A stretch of 64,000 nt of DNA from Desulfopila_A sp964446655 (lineage in GTDB: Bacteria > Desulfobacterota > Desulfobulbia > Desulfobulbales > Desulfocapsaceae). Under the pieces are notes generated by a model. The model did not search any database. It was not told where the DNA came from and saw nothing but the letters and a program-made list of their open reading frames with translations. The stretch lies in the NCBI GenBank assembly GCA_964446655.1, contig CAYUPL010000004.1:47854-111853 (forward strand), given 5' to 3'. Positions 36,478 to 44,695 of the stretch are shown here, one piece after another (position 1 is the first letter of the stretch; every line of letters starts with the position of its first letter). Both the position numbers and the translations under genes were made by a program.

Positions 36478-37842
36478 ATGATCAGGTATGCTCTGCTGAT
36501 GGCGGTAACGGTCTTTGTGGCTGTGCCGTCCGGAGGTGGGGCTATGGCCGAATATCGCAAAGATGACTTTGCTTACGGTTTTGTCATGGGAGTTGACGGT
36601 ACCGCTTCGGTCTATTCACTGCCTCTTCCCTATGATGTTTATGCCGGAACGGTGCGGGAAAATCTCGCCGACGTATTGATTTTTAACGATGACGGTGAGG
36701 TGGTACCTCACGAACTTCACCACGTTGAGGCCAAAGATGGGGGGTACCGCACCATAAGAAACGTTCCCTACTTCCCCCTGTCCGGCGCCGACGATTTGAT
36801 AAGTGATGATCTTTCTATAGAAATAGAGCGAAACGACAGTAGGCAGATTGTTGCTGTTCGGAAAAAGAGCGGACAGGGAGAAAGTCGTGCTACGGCATAT
36901 CTTTTTGATCTGCAGGGTGTTGCGTCGTATCCAGTCACCCTTCGTTTGCAGTGGAGAACCTCTGGGGCAGGGGTGATGGTACCTATTACCGTGACAAGTT
37001 CGGCTGATCTGGTGACCTGGAGGAACGTGACGGAATTCACCCTGGCTGATCTTGAGTTTATGGGAAAAAGACTACGTCACGGCGAAGTGGAACTGAGCCG
37101 TGACCCTGGCAGGTTTTTGAAAATGGTGACCGGATTGGGAGGAGAATTTGTCACCATCACCGGGGTGCAGTCTGCTTCTGAACAGCAGCAGGAAAAGATG
37201 AAAAGAAGTTGGATCAACCTTCCCCTGCGTCGGGAAGAGGAGAGAGGCAAGACGTATCTCAAGGCAGAATTGCCCGGTGTTCTGCCGGTTGACGGTCTTC
37301 AGCTCCGCTTTCCTCGGCCGAATTCACTCCTGCATACTCGCATTGAGGGACGCAGTAGCAGTGAGCCATGGCGCTTTCGCGCGGAAACGCTGTTCTATGA
37401 GCTGCGTGAAGGAGAGACTCAGTTGCATAACAAGCCGCTTTTGATCCGGAAAAGCAATGTAAAATTTTTTCGCCTGGAGGTCCTGCAGGATGGCATGGGA
37501 GCACATTCCGAGCCGGCGGAACTGCAAGTCGGCTACGTTCCCCACGACCTGGTATTTATCGCGCGCGGTCCGTCCCCCTTTGTTCTGGCCTTCGGTAATG
37601 GTCGCATGAAATCGGGTGGTGCCGGCAATAAGACAGCCGATTTCCATACCCTTTTAGGAGATGGTGCCAGGAGCATTACGCGCACTGTTAACCTGGGTGA
37701 AAAAGTTGTACTTGGCGGCGAAGAGAGGCTTGTCGGGGAAAGAGAAAAGCCCTGGAAAAAGATAGTGCTCTGGGCAGTTCTTTTCGGTGGGAGTCTTGCT
37801 CTGGCTGGTATGGCCTGGTCATTGACGCGTAAAGGAAAATGA
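36478..37842 (+). CDS. DUF3999-family membrane-anchored protein
   Basis: 454 residues from ATG 36478. The frame is open to 36433, but this start gives a signal peptide (MIRYALLMAVTVFVAVPSG, cleavage near AMA-EYRK) and avoids overlap. The large periplasmic part is beta-rich (ADVLIFNDDGEVVPHELH, then LRFPRPNSL). A single C-terminal helix (WKKIVLWAVLFGGSLALAGM) anchors it. DUF3999 genes often accompany a DUF2339 membrane protein, which is absent here. Function unknown. Confidence 0.8.
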   Translation: MIRYALLMAVTVFVAVPSGGGAMAEYRKDDFAYGFVMGVDGTASVYSLPLPYDVYAGTVRENLADVLIFNDDGEVVPHELHHVEAKDGGYRTIRNVPYFPLSGADDLISDDLSIEIERNDSRQIVAVRKKSGQGESRATAYLFDLQGVASYPVTLRLQWRTSGAGVMVPITVTSSADLVTWRNVTEFTLADLEFMGKRLRHGEVELSRDPGRFLKMVTGLGGEFVTITGVQSASEQQQEKMKRSWINLPLRREEERGKTYLKAELPGVLPVDGLQLRFPRPNSLLHTRIEGRSSSEPWRFRAETLFYELREGETQLHNKPLLIRKSNVKFFRLEVLQDGMGAHSEPAELQVGYVPHDLVFIARGPSPFVLAFGNGRMKSGGAGNKTADFHTLLGDGARSITRTVNLGEKVVLGGEERLVGEREKPWKKIVLWAVLFGGSLALAGMAWSLTRKGK

Positions 37843-37930
37843 TGGCTGATGGAGATGAAGCATTGGCGCAGAGATGTATGATAAAGCGTGACTGCATGAA
37901 TGAAAATAGTCTCTTTTGCATCGACAAGAC

Positions 37931-38416
37931 ATGAGTGATCAGCATTTTATGGATGAGGCGTATCAGGAAGCCCTCGCCGCCGGGAAACGTGGCGAATGTC
38001 CGGTCGGTGCCGTTTTGGTAAAGAACGGCGCCGTTATAGCCAGGGCCGGTAATGAGGAGATTGCCCGGAACGATCCTACGGCCCATGCGGAAATGCTCTG
38101 TTTACGCCGGGCCGGCCGTCATCTTGCGTCTCATGTCCTTGCCGGTTGCACACTGTATACAACACTCTGGCCCTGCCCGATGTGCCAGGGCGCCATGTTG
38201 CAGGCTCAGGTGGCCAGGGTGGTGTCCGGTTCAACCTCCTTTAAATGGATTGTCGAGGTCCGTTTTGATGCGGACAATCTCGAAAAGGTCGGTCCCATAA
38301 GACAAAAAGAGTGCCGCCGGCTTTTTGTCGAATGGGCGGTACGAAACCACCGCCATGAGATACTGCAAAGGGAAGAAAAGGAAGCAAATCGAGATAATAA
38401 TCATTCACATTATTGA
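37931..38416 (+). CDS. Nucleoside deaminase of the TadA/CMP-dCMP deaminase family
   Basis: 161 residues from ATG 37931. Zinc motif HAE (TAHAEMLCL), where Glu is the general base, and PCPMC (LWPCPMCQGAM) for the two Cys ligands. The N-terminus MSDQHFMDEAYQEALAAGKR resembles guanine/cytosine deaminases more than TadA, and the tRNA-specific residues are not obvious. It could therefore be a nucleobase or nucleoside deaminase rather than the tRNA enzyme. The ribosome binding site is weak. Confidence 0.82.
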   Translation: MSDQHFMDEAYQEALAAGKRGECPVGAVLVKNGAVIARAGNEEIARNDPTAHAEMLCLRRAGRHLASHVLAGCTLYTTLWPCPMCQGAMLQAQVARVVSGSTSFKWIVEVRFDADNLEKVGPIRQKECRRLFVEWAVRNHRHEILQREEKEANRDNNHSHY

Positions 38417-38502
38417 TTTTGATATGGCTGTGATTAATTTTGAAGATGTAGGAAAGTTCCTAAGAGAAGAGCAGAATCTATCTACTTATCAGGAGAGAAT
38501 AT

Positions 38503-38682
38503 ATGAGTGAAACAAAAACCCATCCATGTCCGACATGCCAGGGGAAAAAAGTTATCGAAGGCGTGTGCGAGTCAAGCCAGGAATGGCAGGGAACCGAGAG
38601 TGAAGACGGCATGGTCTGCACGCCCGAGACCGAATGCCCCACCTGCCACGGAACAGGCAGGGCAGCAGAAAAGAAATGTTGA
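38503..38682 (+). CDS. 59-residue DnaJ-type zinc-finger protein
   Basis: ATG 38503, with AGGAGAG 6 nt upstream, to TGA 38680-38682. Two CxxCxG-like knuckles (CPTCQGKK at 9-16 and CPTCHGTG at 45-52) flank an acidic linker with two further cysteines. This matches half of the DnaJ central zinc domain, with four Cys per zinc. It may be a thiol- or metal-binding chaperone accessory. It lies 86 bp after the deaminase and is convergent with nifB. Confidence 0.72.
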   Translation: MSETKTHPCPTCQGKKVIEGVCESSQEWQGTESEDGMVCTPETECPTCHGTGRAAEKKC

Positions 38683-38837
38683 TACGTTACAATGTACCAT
38701 CCGAGGTCTGCCACGCTATTGTGCTGCAGGCCTTTGCTTTGGTTAAGCGGTGAGAATACCGCGGCAGTATGCTCTTTTCCATCACCTTTTTTGATGACAG
38801 TATTTCTCCCTGAATTTCCTCTTCTCCTTGATGCACG

Positions 38838-40127
38838 CTACAGGCAGCCACCGCCTGACCCGCTGCAGGAGCCATCGGCGCAGGGGCTTTTGCGCCCTTT
38901 CAGTATAGCGGTGTGACGGTTTTCATAAACGGCTTGCAACGCTTCTTCTATTAAGCCGGATGCTTCCACCGGCACGATTCCCGCTTTGCGGAGAACCTCA
39001 CAGGGCGTTTGGCCCGCTCCGCCGGAGAGCACGGCGCGACAGTCACCCAAGATGGCTGCCAGTTGATGCCATCGCTGCAGACCTCCGCCCTGATGAGGTG
39101 CCTGGCGCGTTTCCACCAGAGTGAAACCGTCCTCTTTCTTGGCAAAGATATGAAAAACCCTGGCTTCTCCCAGGTGCAGATTGATGAGTACTCCTTCTCT
39201 GCTGGCCACGGCAACATGGGGCCGCTGATCAGCCGGTATGGCCGGCAGGGAAGAGCAGGCTGTCAGGCAGCTTCGGAATTCTTCGGTTCTGTCATCATCC
39301 AGCAGTCCCACGGCGTCAGCCCGGCAGCGGGTGCAGTGGCGCATCTGTGGCAGGTGTTTATCGCAGGCGGTCCGTATCTCTTCCATGGTGTTTTTGTCGG
39401 GCTGGCTTATGGCGGCAAAAGGGGTGTTGACATTGGGGAACATGGCCATGGCGTTGAACAGATCCGCCCCCAGTTCCTTCATCTTCATGGCGACCTCTTC
39501 AACATGGTGGCCGTTGATGGTAGGAATGACGATACAGTTGACCTTCACGACGATATTGTGCTCTTTTAATTGCAAAATTGCAGCTGTCTGCCTCTCCAGA
39601 AGAAGGGTGGCTGCCGGCAGGCCGTGATAGATGATGTTGCCGTCGCGCACCCAGGAATAGATTTTGCTGCCGATTTCAGGGTCGATAGCGCATACGGTAA
39701 TGGTGACATGAGAGACGTTCAGTTCAGCTAATTCTGCAATGTAGGGCGCAATGCCCATCCCATTGGAAGAAACGCACAGCATAATGTCGGGATGGTTTCT
39801 CTGGATTTGCCGCAGCGTTGCCATGGTTTCGGCGCCGTTGGCAAAAGGGTCGCCTGGGCCGGCGATACCCGCTACGGTAATACGTGGCTCTTTCTCCAGA
39901 ACTCTGTCCATATAGACGGCAGCCTGGGCCGGAGTGAGAATATTACTTGTTACTCCCGGACGAGATTCGTTGACGCAGTCATATTTTCTATCGCAGAAAT
40001 TGCATTTGATGTTGCACTTTGGTGCCACCGGCAGGTGTACTCTGCCGTATCGGCCTTTCGCCTTGGGGTTGAAACAGGGATGTTTGTGGAGATGAGAAGC
40101 ATGTTTGTTTTTCATGGGCGTATCCAT
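38838..40127 (-). CDS. nifB: FeMo-cofactor biosynthesis radical SAM protein NifB
   Basis: 429 residues. The N-terminal HPCFNPKAKGRYGRVHLPVAP leads into the radical-SAM cluster CNIKCNFC and its follow-on CDRKYDC, then the ExxRP motif NESRPG and AGIAGPGDPFA. Extra cluster ligands include HCTRCRADAVG. The C-terminal NifX/NafY domain starts near residue 315 (VLINLHLGEARVFHIF). NifB builds NifB-co, the 8Fe core of FeMo-co, from two 4Fe-4S clusters. It ends in a Cys/Gly/Ser tail. It is the last gene of the nifE-nifN-nifB group, 139 bp after nifN. No sigma-54 promoter was found directly upstream, so read-through from nifE is likely. Confidence 0.97.
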   Translation of the reverse strand: MDTPMKNKHASHLHKHPCFNPKAKGRYGRVHLPVAPKCNIKCNFCDRKYDCVNESRPGVTSNILTPAQAAVYMDRVLEKEPRITVAGIAGPGDPFANGAETMATLRQIQRNHPDIMLCVSSNGMGIAPYIAELAELNVSHVTITVCAIDPEIGSKIYSWVRDGNIIYHGLPAATLLLERQTAAILQLKEHNIVVKVNCIVIPTINGHHVEEVAMKMKELGADLFNAMAMFPNVNTPFAAISQPDKNTMEEIRTACDKHLPQMRHCTRCRADAVGLLDDDRTEEFRSCLTACSSLPAIPADQRPHVAVASREGVLINLHLGEARVFHIFAKKEDGFTLVETRQAPHQGGGLQRWHQLAAILGDCRAVLSGGAGQTPCEVLRKAGIVPVEASGLIEEALQAVYENRHTAILKGRKSPCADGSCSGSGGGCL

Positions 40128-40266
40128 TTGTTAAAAATATGGCAGATGACAGGTTGTTCCGGAAAAGGTTGCTGCAAAAAAGGACTCGATATAATGTGAT
40201 AAACAGCTCAAAGAGTCACTATAGGCTCCTTCGAACACGGTTGTGGAGAACCCTTCTTCGCTCCCA

Positions 40267-41613
40267 TCACATATAGCTGTATCCGACGGAGGAACTGTCC
40301 TGCTTATGTGCAATGACGGTATTGGTGATGGTATCGAACAGCTGCTGCGCTCCATGGTATCCTAAGTGGAGCAGACGCTGGCCGCCGACCCGGTCATGAA
40401 TGGGGAAACCCACCCGAATAAGTGGAATGTTTTCTTTTCGGGCGAAGGTGTATCCCTTGGAATGACCGATGACGAGATCAATTTCTAAAGTGCGGGCACT
40501 CTCCTCTATGTCGTAAAAATCGACGTTGTTCTGCACCATGGCATCGGCGCAACCGATATTTTCCAGAACTTCCGTCACTTTTTCTTTAAAAAGAGGACTC
40601 TTTCCGCCTGAGGCACAGAGCAGCGGCTGAATGCCGATTTCCGCCAGAAAGGAGGCCATACCCACGACAAAATCTTCTTCCCCGTAGACCACAGCCTTTT
40701 TGCCGTAGATATATTTGTGGCCATCCACCATGGCATCGATAAGCCGGCCGCGGCATTCCCTGTATTTTGCCGGAATGGACCGGCCGGAAATCTTTGCCAA
40801 CAGCTCGAAGAAGGTGTCGGTCTGCCGCAGTCCTATGGGGAGACCGGTACGGAACAGCGGGGTCTTGTGGTGTTCTTCCAGAAAGATGCCGGCGCTGTTG
40901 TCGGGCAGGGTTGAGCCCAGTTCAATGGTGGCTACGGCACCTCCCATGTTCCTGATTCTCTCCAGGGGAGTTCCGCCTTGCGGAATCAGCGGGTAGTCGT
41001 CCAGGGCCGGCCCGTCCAGGGTTTCAGAAAAGTCAGGCAGCAGGGTGACATCGATGGCAAAATCCCGACAAACCTCTTTGAGATACCTGATATCTGCCGG
41101 AGAGATAAAACCTGAAAGCAGGTTGATGGTTTGGTTGGCGGGGCTGATCCGACTGAGCTGTCTGACCGTCGCTGCCACCGCGCCATGGAATCCTTCCATA
41201 TGAGTACCGGCATAACTCGGAGTGGCGACATGAATTATTTCAGGAGAGTCATCGGTACAGAACTCCTCCCAGTATTCCTTCAGAATGTGGGCGACGTCGT
41301 CTCCGATGGTTTCAGTCAAACAGGTGGTTGCCACGCCGATCAGGGCCGGTTTGTATTTTACTGTGACGTTTCTTAAGCCCAGTTTGAGGTTGGGAGCACC
41401 GCCATATACCGCATGTTTTTCCCCCAGAGCTGAAGAAGCGATATCGATGGGCTCGTTGAAGTGGCTGATGATATATCGCCGCATGTAGGTGGCGCATCCC
41501 TGTGAACCATGGAGAAATGGAACGCATCCTTCGATCCCGCGAAAGGCCAGGGATGCCCCCAGGGGCCTGCAGAGTTTGCAGGCGTTCGTGGTTGCCGTGT
41601 AGTTAGCCGACAT
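40267..41613 (-). CDS. nifN: Nitrogenase cofactor scaffold subunit NifN
   Basis: 448 residues from ATG 41613, which shares one base with the nifE stop (TAATG). Family features are NACKLCRPLGASLAFRGIEG, HGSQGCATYMRRY and ATTCLTETIGDD, which supply cluster-binding Cys residues related to those of NifK. With NifE it forms the E2N2 scaffold on which NifB-co matures to FeMo-co. Tight coupling to nifE ensures equal expression. Confidence 0.95.
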   Translation of the reverse strand: MSANYTATTNACKLCRPLGASLAFRGIEGCVPFLHGSQGCATYMRRYIISHFNEPIDIASSALGEKHAVYGGAPNLKLGLRNVTVKYKPALIGVATTCLTETIGDDVAHILKEYWEEFCTDDSPEIIHVATPSYAGTHMEGFHGAVAATVRQLSRISPANQTINLLSGFISPADIRYLKEVCRDFAIDVTLLPDFSETLDGPALDDYPLIPQGGTPLERIRNMGGAVATIELGSTLPDNSAGIFLEEHHKTPLFRTGLPIGLRQTDTFFELLAKISGRSIPAKYRECRGRLIDAMVDGHKYIYGKKAVVYGEEDFVVGMASFLAEIGIQPLLCASGGKSPLFKEKVTEVLENIGCADAMVQNNVDFYDIEESARTLEIDLVIGHSKGYTFARKENIPLIRVGFPIHDRVGGQRLLHLGYHGAQQLFDTITNTVIAHKQDSSSVGYSYM

Positions 41614-42968
41614 TATTTTTTCTCCTCTGATCTGCGGGGGACAAAATTCCACACGGGACTCATCACGGATGAATAGACTTCCCGGGCGAAGTTGAGCATG
41701 CCTTGAAAACCGGCAAGCATTTCCTTGCGTTCATGATTGTGGTCACAGAAGGCGACTCCCAGCTTGTAGGCGATGGGACGTTCCTTGACCCCGCCGACGA
41801 AAAGATCTACCTCTTTTTCTTTAAGAAAGCTGGAAAGCTCCAGGGTGTTGGCGTCATCTACGATAATGGTGCCTTCATCGGTGATCTGTTCAAGTTCGAG
41901 ATAGTCCGCCGGAGTGCCGGTCTGTGAACCAACCATAACCACATCCATACCTATCAACCGGAACGCCTTGATGAGAGAAAAGGCTTTAAAGGCGCCACCA
42001 ACATAAATAGCCGCTTTCTTTCCTTTGAGTGCCTCTTTGTATCGCGCAAGCTCGGGGGCCAAGGCACTTACCTCTTCTTTGACCAGTTGTACAGCCCTCT
42101 CCATAAGAACCGGGTCGTTGAAATGGAGTGCAACTGCATACAGTGCTTCCGCCATATCTTCAATGCCGAAATAAGAGACCCTGATGGAGGGGATGTTGTA
42201 TTTTTTTTCCATCATATCAGCGAGGTCCATGGTTGCCCCTGAGCACTGCACCACGTTGAGAGCGGCGCCATGGCACCTTTCAATATCACCGATGCGGCCG
42301 TCTCCGGTGATGTTGGCCACCACTTCAATACCAATTTTTTCAAAATAGTCGCGAATCAGCCAGATTTCCCCGGCAAGGTTGAAATCACCCAATATGTTAA
42401 TGGAATACTTTGATATGGTGCTGGTATCACCGGTGCCGACTAACTGTTCCATGGCTCGGCAGGCGGCTTGATATCCCGCTCGTTTGTTTCCCTTGAATCC
42501 TTCGGATTGCACCGGCAGTACGGGAATACCTTTCTCCCTGGATACCTTTTTACAGACGGCTTCAAGATCATCGCCAATCAGGCCGACGATACAGGTGGAA
42601 TACACAAAGGCCCCTTTGGGGTTGTGTCGGTCGATTAATTCATTAAGAGCTCTTTCGAGTTTTTTCTCGCCGCCGAAGATGACGTCGAGTTCCTGGAGAT
42701 CAGTGGAAAAGGAGAGTCTGTGCAGTTCCGGTCCCGACGAGAGTGCTCCTCGTATGTCCCAGGTATAGACAGCACAGCCGATAGGACCATGCACAAGATG
42801 CAGCGCATCGGCAATGGGATACAGAACGACTCTGGAACCACAGAAGACACAGGCTCTCTGGCTGACTGCTCCAGCCAGACTGTCTTTGTTGCACTCTATG
42901 TTGGAGGGTACTTTGCCCTTACGAACGATTTGTCCTTGTCGGTCTTTAAAAATTTCTGCTGCTTTCAT
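41613..42968 (-). CDS. nifE: Nitrogenase cofactor scaffold subunit NifE
   Basis: 451 residues. Conserved Cys positions are in SQRACVFCGSRVVLYPIAD, HGPIGCAVYTWDIRG and STCIVGLIGDD, matching the P-cluster-like site of NifE. FIFGG-type FGGEKKLERAL is present. A sigma-54 element lies 47-61 bp upstream of the start. It is the first gene of nifE-nifN-nifB. Its upstream neighbours are a gspE/pilB remnant and the HEPN gene, so the second nif transcript begins here. Confidence 0.95.
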   Translation of the reverse strand: MKAAEIFKDRQGQIVRKGKVPSNIECNKDSLAGAVSQRACVFCGSRVVLYPIADALHLVHGPIGCAVYTWDIRGALSSGPELHRLSFSTDLQELDVIFGGEKKLERALNELIDRHNPKGAFVYSTCIVGLIGDDLEAVCKKVSREKGIPVLPVQSEGFKGNKRAGYQAACRAMEQLVGTGDTSTISKYSINILGDFNLAGEIWLIRDYFEKIGIEVVANITGDGRIGDIERCHGAALNVVQCSGATMDLADMMEKKYNIPSIRVSYFGIEDMAEALYAVALHFNDPVLMERAVQLVKEEVSALAPELARYKEALKGKKAAIYVGGAFKAFSLIKAFRLIGMDVVMVGSQTGTPADYLELEQITDEGTIIVDDANTLELSSFLKEKEVDLFVGGVKERPIAYKLGVAFCDHNHERKEMLAGFQGMLNFAREVYSSVMSPVWNFVPRRSEEKK

Positions 42969-43014
42969 GGCGCCATTCCTTGTGGGTAGAGCTTTGGGGT
43001 TATACAGCTCTTGA

Positions 43015-43029
43015 GCAAGGCCTGTGCCA
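43015..43029 (-). promoter_or_regulatory. Sigma-54 promoter of nifE
   Basis: Minus-strand TGGCACAGGCCTTGC matches the TGGCAC-N5-TTGC consensus perfectly, with transcription expected to start about 35 nt before nifE. An enhancer-like element lies about 110 bp upstream. Confidence 0.85.
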
Positions 43030-43114
43030 GAAGTGAGAAAATGGATAAATAGTGTGAATGCAGTAGGATGTGATGGTTGTGTAAGCTATTCTGCAAAGAG
43101 TGTCACAGAGGCGG

Positions 43115-43157
43115 GTAGGAAAAACTACAAAAATGAAGTTCTTGTCGTATTTTGTAG
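43115..43157. promoter_or_regulatory. Candidate enhancer element upstream of nifE
   Basis: CTACAAAAATGAAG at 43125-43138 has one mismatch to the inverted repeat CTACA-N4-TGTAG found at amtB. GTAG-N6-CTACAAAA (43115-43132) is also shared with the nifH enhancer. A further TTTTGTAG at 43150-43157 is inverted to CTACAAAA. It is centred about 110 bp from the sigma-54 element, a usual activator distance. Confidence 0.55.
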
Positions 43158-43175
43158 GTTGTGAGAAATCACTTG

Positions 43176-43520
43176 TCAGGTGATACAGGTCGCCATGACC
43201 TGTTTGAGATCGGTTTTGCCGGCAAAGACCAGATGGAGACCTTCCTGGAGCAGAACCGTCATGCCGTCGTTGATGGCTTCCTGTTTGATCTCTTCAGCGG
43301 AGGCCTTTTCGATAATCTGTTTTTTAATGGTTTTGTTGCCATGGAGCAACTCGAACAAACCCGCTCTTCCTTTGTAGCCGATGTTGCCGCAGGCTTCGCA
43401 GCCTTTGGCTTTATAGAGGGTCAGTGAAGAGGAATGGTGTTGCCGGATATGGTCGTAGAACAGGACGCCGTAGCTGTTGACCGGATAATCGTATTCTTCA
43501 CGGCTCGGGTTATATGCTTC
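43176..43520 (-). pseudogene. 3' fragment of a GspE/PilB-type secretion ATPase
   Basis: About 114 codons in one frame from 43520 to the stop at 43176. The fragment begins EAYNPSREEYDYPVNSYG. It has the family zinc-knuckle half YKAKGCEACGNIGYKGRAG and then FELLHGNKTIKKQIIEK and EGLHLVFAGKTDL, the standard C-terminus of type II secretion/type IV pilus ATPases. The Walker motifs and everything before are missing. Similarity starts exactly where the upstream HEPN gene stops (43520-43522). No start codon with a ribosome binding site is seen, so it is a recombination remnant. Confidence 0.82.
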
Positions 43521-43930
43521 TAACTGTTGTTTTCGTAAAGATAGGGGGAAAGGTACTGGTGGAGGGCCTCGCCGGTTTCCACAATTTTTTGCAGTTCTAC
43601 ATTGGTGGGTCCCAGAATGGTAAACGTATCCAACTCGCAGATTTGCTGAAAACCACCAAGGTAACGAAGCCTGGTGCCAATCTCGGTATTGCTGCCGAGA
43701 TGACGCTCCATGGCATGGAGAAGATCCACCATGGTATGATTTTCCGCCAAATCTCCACGTTTCATGAGAAAGGCCATTATCAGTTTTTCAATTGCCATAC
43801 ATGTCAGGTTATAGATTGCCTCTGCAGTGAAGGTTCTTTTCTTTTTCTCATGGGCGCTTCGGGCGGTTTTGAGAAACTGCTCGCCATGGCGTAGGTAAAT
43901 ATTCCAGTCCGTTATCTGCACCGGGATCAT
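43520..43930 (-). CDS. HEPN-domain protein
   Basis: 136 residues. Four-helix HEPN pattern with AEAIYNLTCMAIEKLIMAFL and the loop RGDLAENHTMVDLL, in which R-x6-H could be the R-x4-6-H motif of HEPN RNases. It starts with ATG overlapping the GNAT stop (ATGA) and has AAGGAG 8 nt upstream. It closes the block that follows nifK. No MNT nucleotidyltransferase partner is adjacent, so a toxin-antitoxin role is not supported, and a substrate-binding HEPN role is equally possible. Confidence 0.68.
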   Translation of the reverse strand: MIPVQITDWNIYLRHGEQFLKTARSAHEKKKRTFTAEAIYNLTCMAIEKLIMAFLMKRGDLAENHTMVDLLHAMERHLGSNTEIGTRLRYLGGFQQICELDTFTILGPTNVELQKIVETGEALHQYLSPYLYENNS

Positions 43931-44391
43931 TTCTTGTCTCCTTTATGATATTTACGCAAGCAGATCAGCCGGGTTAGTTGCCATCCTGTTACAGAGTAAA
44001 ACCGCAGGCCCGTGTGGTTGTCTCTATCGGCGAGCAGCTGCAGGCGCGATGCCCCCTGGCTGTAGGCCCAATTCCCTATATGCAGCAGGAGTTGTCTGCC
44101 GATCCCTCTGCCCCGTCGTGATGTTTCGACGATGAGATCCTCAACCAGCAAAGCGGGGCCGCCTTCCGCTGTGGAAACGATAAGCTGACCGCTGACCATG
44201 CCGACAATGGTGCAATCCTCCTGGGCAACCAGGATTGTAGCGGAGGTCGACTGCAACAGCATGGCGAGGCCCCGCTCCTGTTTTTCGGCGGAGAAACAGA
44301 AGTCGGCCTCAATGGTGAAAAGCTTTTCCAGCAAAACGACCAGGTGAGTAATATCGGTACTGTCGGCCGGCCGGTAGAAAATGGGCTGCAT
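43927..44391 (-). CDS. GNAT-family N-acetyltransferase
   Basis: 154 residues. Acetyl-CoA-binding motif A is VETSRRGRGIGRQLLLHIG (R/Q-x-x-G-x-G/A). The preceding strands (VAQEDCTIVGMVSGQLIV and ALLVEDLIV) and the closing YSVTGWQLTRL fit the fold. The substrate is not predictable. The gene starts 1 bp after the ferredoxin stop and overlaps the HEPN gene by 4 nt, so it belongs to the nifH-started operon. Confidence 0.8.
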   Translation of the reverse strand: MQPIFYRPADSTDITHLVVLLEKLFTIEADFCFSAEKQERGLAMLLQSTSATILVAQEDCTIVGMVSGQLIVSTAEGGPALLVEDLIVETSRRGRGIGRQLLLHIGNWAYSQGASRLQLLADRDNHTGLRFYSVTGWQLTRLICLRKYHKGDKK

Positions 44392-44392
44392 C

Positions 44393-44695
44393 TCAGCCTA
44401 TCAGGTAGTCATCAGCTGGGGAGCCATCTTCCAGGCCGTCGAGGATGGCATCAATGGCATCTTCGCTGTCGATACCCTTGAACCACCAGTTTTCCGGTTG
44501 GATGACCATGATCGGCCCGGATTCGCATTGTTTCAGGCATCCGGTGGCGACGACCTGTATGTCCAATCCGCGGTCAAGAATTTCCTCCTCGATATACTGG
44601 AGAAATCCGTCTGTCTGTTTATGACAGATGCCTTTGGGATCACCTTTAACTCTAAAACTCTGACAGAGCAGTATCTGTCTTTCGGGGAGTGCCAT
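44393..44695 (-). CDS. Thioredoxin-like [2Fe-2S] ferredoxin
   Basis: 100 residues. It resembles nif-associated thioredoxin-fold ferredoxins. Four cysteines are placed as expected: LLCQSFR (11), GICHKQT (24), TGCLKQC (53 and 57), followed by ESGPIMVIQPENWWF. Such proteins accompany nitrogenase in several anaerobes and Azotobacter and may carry electrons or bind partner proteins. Its start overlaps the stop of the NifB-like gene by 1 nt. Confidence 0.85.
   Translation of the reverse strand: MALPERQILLCQSFRVKGDPKGICHKQTDGFLQYIEEEILDRGLDIQVVATGCLKQCESGPIMVIQPENWWFKGIDSEDAIDAILDGLEDGSPADDYLIG

Noticed and set aside
43520..44391. HEPN/GNAT pair as a toxin-antitoxin system
   Set aside because: The usual MNT antitoxin partner is missing, and GNAT toxins normally pair with a DUF1778/RHH antitoxin. 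The order and nif coupling argue against it.
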